Shown piece by piece: positions 5,985 through 9,952 of a stretch of 9,952 nucleotides of DNA. The notes under the pieces are model-generated. The model was given only the letters and a program-made list of their open reading frames with translations, ran no database searches and had not been told where the DNA came from. The stretch lies in contig JAEWOG010000003.1 in the NCBI GenBank assembly GCA_023460975.1, positions 1-9,952 on the forward strand, written 5' to 3'. This DNA comes from Actinomycetes bacterium (GTDB taxonomy: Bacteria; Actinomycetota; Actinomycetes; Propionibacteriales; Nocardioidaceae). A program made the position numbers and the translations under genes. Positions within the stretch are counted from its first letter, which is position 1; every line of letters starts with the position of its first letter.

Positions 5985-6452
5985 TCAGGGCTTGGTGAAG
6001 CTGGCCATGGTGCGGTCGGGCTCCCAGAAGGCGCGCATGGAGATGACCTGCCCGGCGTCGTTGACCACGTAGACCATGATCAGGTCGGTGGTGGAGTAGG
6101 AGCCGTCGGCGAAGGTGGTACGGATCTGGCCGATGTTGGCGCAGGTGTTGGAGCCCGGGTTGGCGAAGGAGTCGCGGACCGTGAAGTGGAACGAGTCGAT
6201 CGGGGCGATCGCGGCCTCGAAGAAGGCGCTCATCCCGGCGTGACCGTGGTGGCCCTTGCCCTCGGGGTCGAACATGGAGGGGCCGACGGGGTCCTCGAGC
6301 ACCGCGTCGGGGGCGTACACGGTCAGCCACTCGGCGAGGTCCTTGCGCGAGACGGCCGCGTACGAGCGAAGCGATGCCTCGCGCGCCGGGTGCGCGTCGA
6401 GGGGGCCGAGCCATTCGATGGCGTCGGAGAAGTCAGCCGGGGTCAGGGTCAT
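5985..6452 (-). CDS. NTF2-fold protein resembling steroid delta-isomerase (ketosteroid isomerase/SnoaL-like)
   Basis: The 155-residue product has the NTF2-like fold. Aligned by eye to bacterial ketosteroid isomerase, YAPDAVLEDPVG (46-57) matches that enzyme's YADDATVEDPFG, and TTDLIMVYVVNDAGQV...MRAFW (121-143) matches its DVIDVMRFDEHGRIQTMQAYW. The three catalytic residues have counterparts: Y31 (oxyanion hole), D54 (proton-transfer base) and D123 (second acid). The reaction would be shifting a C5-C6 double bond to C4-C5 in a 3-ketosteroid. An upstream KstR-type operator (6476-6489) strengthens a steroid link. The ATG at 6452 follows a TACGCT -10 by eight bases with no Shine-Dalgarno. Many proteins of this fold act on other substrates, so the enzyme call is moderate while the fold call is firm. 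Confidence 0.8.
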   Translation of the reverse strand: MTLTPADFSDAIEWLGPLDAHPAREASLRSYAAVSRKDLAEWLTVYAPDAVLEDPVGPSMFDPEGKGHHGHAGMSAFFEAAIAPIDSFHFTVRDSFANPGSNTCANIGQIRTTFADGSYSTTDLIMVYVVNDAGQVISMRAFWEPDRTMASFTKP

Positions 6453-6460
6453 GGCACGGG

Positions 6461-6466
6461 AGCGTA
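6461..6466 (-). promoter_or_regulatory. -10 element of the isomerase-like gene
   Basis: On the minus strand TACGCT lies eight bases before the ATG at 6452. The KstR-like dyad at 6476-6489 covers where a -35 would be, the classic position for a repressor. Confidence 0.5.
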
Positions 6467-6475
6467 CGCAGAAAC

Positions 6476-6489
6476 TGGAACAGGTTCTA
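6476..6489 (-). promoter_or_regulatory. KstR-like operator upstream of the isomerase-like gene
   Basis: The minus strand reads TAGAACCTGTTCCA. This fits the published KstR consensus TnnAACnnGTTnnA at every fixed position, and five of six bases in each arm are palindromic. KstR is the TetR-family repressor of sterol catabolism genes in mycobacteria and rhodococci. The site is centred about 30 bp before the start codon. The kstR gene itself is not in the window. Confidence 0.65.
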
Positions 6490-6520
6490 GGGGTTGGGGT
6501 GATCCCATCCGCCTCAGGAA

Positions 6521-6538
6521 TCCCCGCTTAGCCGGGGA
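6521..6538. repeat. Stem-loop 1 of an evenly spaced trio
   Basis: TCCCCG (6521-6526) pairs with CGGGGA (6533-6538) around a six-base loop. It resembles the hairpin at 6582-6601 in sequence. Its centre, 6529.5, is exactly 31 bp from the next dyad. Confidence 0.6.
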
Positions 6539-6549
6539 AACTGCCACCG

Positions 6550-6571
6550 TGTGCCCTTTGCAAAGGCCACA
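6550..6571. promoter_or_regulatory. 22-bp dyad, candidate operator, middle of an evenly spaced trio
   Basis: The core CCTTTGCAAAGG (6555-6566) is a perfect palindrome. The dyad extends to TGTG on the left and CACA on the right with a single C/C mismatch (6554/6567), giving 10 of 11 pairs. Its centre is 6560.5. It looks like a binding site for a dimeric regulator, but I cannot name which. Confidence 0.5.
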
Positions 6572-6581
6572 ACGTGACGAC

Positions 6582-6601
6582 ATCCCCGGCTGACCGGGGA
6601 T
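6582..6601. terminator. Stem-loop 2 of the trio; possible terminator of the Rrf2 gene
   Basis: ATCCCCGG (6582-6589) pairs perfectly with CCGGGGAT (6594-6601) around the tetraloop CTGA. It lies 95 bp past the Rrf2 stop, in the direction of that gene's transcription. No T-run follows on the minus strand, so termination is uncertain. Its centre, 6591.5, is again 31 bp from the middle dyad. Confidence 0.45.
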
Positions 6602-6613
6602 CCTCCGCCCACC

Positions 6614-6659
6614 CGGGCAGAGCACGGGCAGATCCCGGAGCGGACCCCGTAGCAGACCC
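6614..6659. repeat. Short imperfect tandem repeat, about 11-12 bp unit, four copies
   Basis: Successive units read CGGGCAGAGCA, CGGGCAGATCC, CGGAGCGGACCC and CGTAGCAGACCC. They lie just downstream of the Rrf2 stop codon. The unit length is close to one helical turn. The role is unknown; replication slippage in GC-rich non-coding DNA is the simplest explanation. Confidence 0.5.
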
Positions 6660-6696
6660 CGGGGCGCGGGCGGGAGTCGGGAGCCGTACGCGCGGG

Positions 6697-7155
6697 TCAG
6701 TGCGGCTGCCACGCGTCGTCGTCGAGCGTCAGGTCCATGACGGCGGCAGGGAGGTTGCCCTGCGCCAGGTCGGAGATGCTGACCTGCTCGAAGACATCGC
6801 GCAGCGAGGAGCGTGCCGCGATCCAGACTCGCTGCAGGACTTGGGTGGAGTCGCCGTACTCGACGGCCTCCGGGCGCAGGCCGTACACCGAGACCAGGGG
6901 CCCGTCGACGGCGCGGATGACGTCGGCCACGGAGACCGTCTGGGGGTCGCGGGCGAACCGCCAGCCGCCCGACTGGCCGCGCTGCGAGAGGACGACGCCG
7001 GCCCTGCGGAGGTCCGCGAGGATCGCCTGGAGGAAGCCGTGCGGGATGTCTTGCGCCTTGCCCAGCTGCTCTGCACTGATGGGGCCGCCCTCCGCGCGGC
7101 TCGCGATCTCGATCAACGCCCGCAGGGCGTAGTCAGACTTGGCAGAGACACGCAT
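6697..7155 (-). CDS. Rrf2-family transcriptional regulator without cluster-binding cysteines
   Basis: The 152-residue product matches the Rrf2 family of winged-helix regulators. MRVSAKSDYALRALIEIA (1-18) is the typical opening helix. The recognition region includes IPHGFLQAILADLRRAGVV (37-55), and SQRGQSGGWRFARDP (57-71) is the wing. Dimerisation helices follow. There is no cysteine anywhere, so it cannot hold the [2Fe-2S] cluster used by IscR, NsrR or RsrR; a CymR-like mode with a protein or metabolite partner is more likely. ATG 7155 is chosen because the family starts here and CACAAT lies six bases upstream; the frame stays open far upstream only because it runs antisense to the secreted-protein gene. 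The gene is divergent from that secreted-protein gene across 132 bp. Confidence 0.9.
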   Translation of the reverse strand: MRVSAKSDYALRALIEIASRAEGGPISAEQLGKAQDIPHGFLQAILADLRRAGVVLSQRGQSGGWRFARDPQTVSVADVIRAVDGPLVSVYGLRPEAVEYGDSTQVLQRVWIAARSSLRDVFEQVSISDLAQGNLPAAVMDLTLDDDAWQPH

Positions 7156-7161
7156 GGGGGC

Positions 7162-7167
7162 ATTGTG
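7162..7167 (-). promoter_or_regulatory. -10 element of the Rrf2 gene, leaderless arrangement
   Basis: On the minus strand CACAAT is six bases before the ATG at 7155, with no Shine-Dalgarno. The hexamer and spacing equal those of the GDSL hydrolase gene (1813-1818). Confidence 0.45.
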
Positions 7168-7221
7168 GCAGAAGCGAGGCGATCCACTCGACTTTGCCGG
7201 AATCCACAGGGCACGCGCACC

Positions 7222-7252
7222 GGTGGGTAGGACGCTCGCCCACCAGTAGGGT
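7222..7252 (+). promoter_or_regulatory. Promoter region of the secreted-protein gene with an overlapping inverted repeat
   Basis: TAGGGT at 7247-7252 is the likely -10. GGTGGG (7222-7227) and CCCACC (7239-7244) form an inverted repeat over the -35 position, a candidate operator, possibly for the divergent Rrf2 regulator. A wider inverted repeat, CACTCGAC (7185-7192) and GTCGAGTG (7265-7272), brackets the region, and TGTCGAG is repeated directly at 7252 and 7264. Confidence 0.45.
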
Positions 7253-7287
7253 GTCGAGGGATCTGTCGAGTGACCTCGGGGGGACCG

Positions 7288-8460
7288 ATGACCAGACCGT
7301 GGACCTTTGCCGTTGCCAGTGCGCTGGGCTTGGTCGGCGCGCTCCTGACTGCCACGCCCAGTGAGGCAGAACCGGATCGCCTGCTCTTCGAGCGGACCGC
7401 CACACTGACGACGTCCGTCGCAGGGATGCCCGTGGCGCACGCGGAGGCCGGCGAGCGCATCGAGTCGTTCGACGTGACGGTCCAGTACGACGAGGCGAAG
7501 CAACGCGCCAACTTCTTCGCGCGCGGACAGATGGCCGGGGAGTCCCCCGGCTGGCCCGGCGTCCAGGTCACGGCCGGGGTGGGCACGTTCGTCGGGGCCA
7601 CCTGCCAGGTCGGCGACGTCGGTGACTCCGTTCGGTACGCCGCCCGCTCCGACCCCGCCGACCGCGGCATCCTCCTCGCCGAGCTCGACTTCGCCTACGA
7701 CATCCGCCCCGACTGCGCCGTCGTCGTGTCGGCCGACTGGGAGACCGGCGAGATCCTCGACGCCAAGGTGGGTCCCCTCCAGGACGTGTGGCTCGAGGCC
7801 GGCCTGGACGCCGAGAAGGTCACGATGCTCGGCACGAAGCAGAAGCAACTCAAGCTCATCCGCGGGGTGCGCCAACTGCACCAGCTGCAAGTCACCAACC
7901 CCGGCTCCTACCGTGCCGTCGACGTACGTGTCACCGGCGCTGGCAAGGGCGTGAAGGTCAAGCCCGTCACGATCAGCCGGATCGAGCCGGGCGAGACCTT
8001 CGTTCCCTACGTCGAGGTCACGCTGAAGGGCCGCCAGAAGCGCACCTCGGCGCGGTTCACGGTGAGCGGTTCCGGCATCACGGACACGATCACCCTGCCC
8101 GTACGCAGGATCCAGCCTCCCGCACGGCCGGCGGACGGGCGCTGGGCCGGCGGGTCCTTCACGTTCCGGGTCGCGAAGGGCAAGATCACGTCCTTCTACG
8201 GCAGTGGCCTCGAGATGGAGTGCCGCACGCCGGGGGCGTACCCGACCAAGAAGAACGTCTCGCTCACCTTCCCCACCACGAAGGTCCCCCGCCACGGGTA
8301 CGTCCAGGCCACGGCGGGTGAGTCGGAGGGTGGTGTCGCGTGGTCGGCCAAGCTGACCGGATACATCTCGGGAAAGAAGTTCATTCGCGGCAGCTTCACG
8401 TACGGCACGGGCAACTGCTGGGTCGACGAGGCCGTGCGGGCCACCCGGGTCGGTCGCTGA
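7288..8460 (+). CDS. Secreted protein of unknown function, beta-rich
   Basis: The 390-residue product begins with a Sec signal peptide: MTRPW, a hydrophobic run to about residue 22, and likely cleavage after SEA (27). There is no lipobox and no C-terminal anchor, so it should be released or held in the envelope. After the signal, the protein looks like three beta-rich parts. Residues about 28-170 carry two cysteines (in GATCQVG and RPDCAVV). Residues about 195-275 have VTNPGSYRAVDVRVTG...RIEPGETFVPYVEV, the pattern of an Ig-like/CARDB-type sandwich. Residues about 280-390 have two further cysteines (MECRTP, GNCWVD), likely disulfide-bonded. I do not recognise a named family. ATG 7288 is favoured over GTG 7270 because a G-rich Shine-Dalgarno (7278-7283) precedes it and the signal peptide starts there. 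Rrf2 is its divergent neighbour. Confidence 0.85.
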   Translation: MTRPWTFAVASALGLVGALLTATPSEAEPDRLLFERTATLTTSVAGMPVAHAEAGERIESFDVTVQYDEAKQRANFFARGQMAGESPGWPGVQVTAGVGTFVGATCQVGDVGDSVRYAARSDPADRGILLAELDFAYDIRPDCAVVVSADWETGEILDAKVGPLQDVWLEAGLDAEKVTMLGTKQKQLKLIRGVRQLHQLQVTNPGSYRAVDVRVTGAGKGVKVKPVTISRIEPGETFVPYVEVTLKGRQKRTSARFTVSGSGITDTITLPVRRIQPPARPADGRWAGGSFTFRVAKGKITSFYGSGLEMECRTPGAYPTKKNVSLTFPTTKVPRHGYVQATAGESEGGVAWSAKLTGYISGKKFIRGSFTYGTGNCWVDEAVRATRVGR

Positions 8461-8488
8461 GCTCCTCGGGCCGGTCGAGCTTCTCGCG

Positions 8489-8499
8489 GCAACTGTTGC
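8489..8499. promoter_or_regulatory. Small palindrome in the fadE5 upstream region
   Basis: GCAACTGTTGC is a perfect dyad about one central base, 29 bp after the secreted-protein stop. The two AAC/GTT arms are one base apart, not two, so it does not fit the KstR consensus. Confidence 0.3.
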
Positions 8500-8528
8500 G
8501 TCTCTCGGGCTGACGTTGCATCATGGAT

Positions 8529-8544
8529 GTTACTGACGAGTAGC
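8529..8544. promoter_or_regulatory. Candidate operator upstream of fadE5
   Basis: GTTACT-GACG-AGTAGC is an inverted repeat with five of six arm bases complementary, 57 bp before the fadE5 start. Such short-spacer palindromes are typical of TetR-type repressors, which often control fatty-acid oxidation genes. I cannot identify the regulator. A second interrupted dyad, GTAG-CGAC-CTC-GTCG-TA-CTAC, overlaps it and runs to 8560. Confidence 0.4.
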
Positions 8545-8562
8545 GACCTCGTCGTACTACGC

Positions 8563-8579
8563 CCGGCCGAGGAGGCCGG
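8563..8579 (+). promoter_or_regulatory. Hairpin in the fadE5 leader just before the Shine-Dalgarno
   Basis: CCGGCC (8563-8568) pairs with GGCCGG (8574-8579) around the loop GAGGA. The ribosome-binding sequence GAGAGGA (8584-8590) follows closely. It may modulate translation or be a residue of GC-rich leader sequence. Confidence 0.4.
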
Positions 8580-8600
8580 CCAAGAGAGGAACGTGGATCA

Positions 8601-9952
8601 GTGAGCCACTACAAGTCGAACCTTCGCGACATCGAGTTCAACCTCTTCGAGCTCCTCGGCCGCGACGAGGTTCTGGGGCAGGGCCCCTTCGCCGAGGTGG
8701 ACAGCGAGTCCGCCCGCGAGATCCTGGCCGAGGTCGAGCGCCTCGCGCGCGAGGACCTGGCTGCCTCGTACGAGGACTCCGACCGCAACCCGCCGGTCTT
8801 CGACCCGGCGACCCACACCGCTCCCATCGGGGAGTCGTTCAAGAAGTCGTACCGCGCGTGGATGGACGCCGAGTTCTGGCGCCTCCAGATCCGCGAGGAG
8901 CTCGGCGGCACGCTCGCGCCGGCCAGCCTCAACTGGGCCATCGGCGAGATGGTGCTGGGCTCGAATGCCCCCATCCACATGTACGCCGCCGGCGCACCGT
9001 TCGCGGGCGTGCTGTGGAACAACGCCAACGGCGTCGAGCGCGACGAGCGCGTCGCCCAGATCATGGTCGAGCGCGAGTGGGGTTGCACCATGGTCCTCAC
9101 CGAGCCCGACGCGGGCTCCGACGTCGGCGCGGGCCGCGCTAAGGCCACGCCCAACGACGACGGCTCGTGGAACGTCACCGGCGTGAAGCGCTTCATCACC
9201 TCCGCCGAGCACGACATGAGCGAGAACATCATGCACCTCGTGCTGGCGCGCCCCGAGGGCGTCGAGGGCGCTGGCGGCCCCGGCACCAAGGGCCTGAGCC
9301 TGTTCTGGATGCCGAAGCACCACTTCGACCACGCCACCGGCGAGCTGACCGGTGAGCGCAACGGCATCTACGTCACCAACGTCGAGCACAAGATGGGGAT
9401 CAAGGTCTCCAACACGTGCGAGGTCACCTTCGGCGACCCGCAGGTCGGCGGCGGCGAGCCCGCCAAGGGCTGGCTGGTGGGCGAGGTCCACAACGGCATC
9501 GCGCAGATGTTCGACGTCATCGAGAACGCCCGCATGATGGTCGGCACCAAGGCCATCGCGACGCTCTCGACGGGCTACCTCAACGCTCTGGAGTACGCCA
9601 AGGAGCGCGTCCAGGGCGCCGACCTCACGCAGTCCTCCGACAAGACCGCGCCGCGCGTCACGATCACCCACCACCCCGACGTGCGCCGCTCGCTGATGAC
9701 GCAGAAGTCCTTCGCCGAGGCCATGCGCTCGCTCGTGCTCTACACGGCGTCCTGGCAGGACCAGGTGCTCGTCGCCGAGCACGAGGGCACCAAGGACTCC
9801 GACGAGGCCAAGCTCGCCATCGCGATCAACGACCTCCTGCTCCCGATCGTCAAGGGCTACGGCTCCGAGCGTTCGTGGGTCCTGCTGGGCACCGAGTCCC
9901 TGCAGACGTTCGGCGGCTCCGGCTTCCTGCAGGAGTACCCGATCGAGCAGTA
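8601..9952 (+). CDS. fadE5: Acyl-CoA dehydrogenase, FadE5-like (3' end beyond the window)
   Basis: The frame is open from GTG 8601 to the window edge, giving the first 450 residues. The sequence closely resembles mycobacterial FadE5 (about 610 residues) throughout, including the MSHYKSN opening that precedes the usual dehydrogenase fold. The enzyme oxidises acyl-CoA to trans-2-enoyl-CoA with FAD in the first step of beta-oxidation; mycobacterial FadE5 accepts a broad range of chain lengths. Visible landmarks are MVLTEPDAGSDVG (164-176) and GVKRFITS (194-201) in the flavin/substrate region, and QTFGGSGF near residues 435-442. The final 160 or so residues are missing, so the catalytic base cannot be checked. 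The start is set by the homologous N-terminus and by GAGAGGA about 10 bases upstream. Palindromes at 8489-8560 may regulate it. Its codon use is strongly biased to C- and G-ending codons, as in a well-expressed gene. Confidence 0.95.
   Translation, partial: MSHYKSNLRDIEFNLFELLGRDEVLGQGPFAEVDSESAREILAEVERLAREDLAASYEDSDRNPPVFDPATHTAPIGESFKKSYRAWMDAEFWRLQIREELGGTLAPASLNWAIGEMVLGSNAPIHMYAAGAPFAGVLWNNANGVERDERVAQIMVEREWGCTMVLTEPDAGSDVGAGRAKATPNDDGSWNVTGVKRFITSAEHDMSENIMHLVLARPEGVEGAGGPGTKGLSLFWMPKHHFDHATGELTGERNGIYVTNVEHKMGIKVSNTCEVTFGDPQVGGGEPAKGWLVGEVHNGIAQMFDVIENARMMVGTKAIATLSTGYLNALEYAKERVQGADLTQSSDKTAPRVTITHHPDVRRSLMTQKSFAEAMRSLVLYTASWQDQVLVAEHEGTKDSDEAKLAIAINDLLLPIVKGYGSERSWVLLGTESLQTFGGSGFLQEYPIEQ

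Noticed and set aside
6521..6601. Two similar TCCCCG...CGGGGA hairpins about 62 bp apart, like two repeats of a type I-E CRISPR array
   Set aside because: Only 17 bp are similar, the loops differ, flanks do not match a 28-29 bp repeat, the supposed spacer contains its own dyad, there is no third unit and no cas gene.
6697..8295. Long minus-strand open frame giving a 532-residue protein ending in the Rrf2 sequence
   Set aside because: The upstream part runs antisense to the secreted-protein gene and is GC-frame shadow; the Rrf2 family start at 7155 has its own -10 element.
8489..8499. GCAACTGTTGC as a second KstR site upstream of fadE5
   Set aside because: The AAC and GTT halves are separated by one base rather than two, and the flanking T/A positions do not fit.
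8598..9782. Minus-strand 394-residue open frame opposite fadE5
   Set aside because: Its sequence is the low-complexity shadow of a strongly biased coding strand; the plus strand is clearly FadE5-like.

Overview
The window is a high-GC stretch of actinobacterial chromosome. Evidence for this is the DtxR/IdeR-type iron box, a mycobacterial-type bifunctional dCTP deaminase, a FadE5-type acyl-CoA dehydrogenase, frequent GTG starts, and many genes that begin a few bases after a TAnnnT -10 element with no Shine-Dalgarno. The abundance of CGTACG-like words is what I would expect of Nocardioidaceae-type genomes (Nocardioides/Aeromicrobium), but that placement is inference. Nothing marks a prophage, transposon or CRISPR locus; this looks like ordinary chromosome with unusually rich intergenic structure.

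Layout. 1-160: no gene; a degenerate 30-bp-spaced repeat. 161-1111 (-): siderophore-interacting flavoprotein behind an iron box. 1167-1745 (-): dCTP deaminase (dcd), divergent from 1825-2589 (+), a GDSL/SGNH hydrolase. 2636-2711 (+): tRNA-Gly(CCC). 2708-2818: first copy of a 111-bp dispersed repeat, then a strong hairpin that probably serves as terminator. 2867-3592 (-): lipoprotein, divergent from 3744-4373 (+), a TetR regulator, with palindromes between them. 4374-4484: second copy of the 111-bp repeat, whose end supplies the apparent promoter of 4489-5118 (+), a DUF2461 protein. 5168-5968 (+): LCM/TcmP-type methyltransferase, convergent with 5985-6452 (-), a steroid-isomerase-like NTF2-fold protein. 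6453-6696: non-coding, packed with a KstR-like operator, three evenly spaced dyads and a short tandem repeat. 6697-7155 (-): Rrf2 regulator, divergent from 7288-8460 (+), a secreted protein of unknown function. 8601 to the right edge (+): FadE5-like acyl-CoA dehydrogenase, cut off by the window end.

How the genes fit together. Most are single-gene transcription units with their own promoters, so there is no clear multi-gene pathway. Three regulatory themes can be read from the DNA: iron-repressed siderophore use at the left; a probable steroid/sterol link for the isomerase-like gene through the KstR-type site; and fatty-acid oxidation at the right with a palindrome upstream of fadE5. The observations most worth following are the KstR-like operator, the paired 111-bp repeat, and the three dyads centred exactly 31 bp apart.
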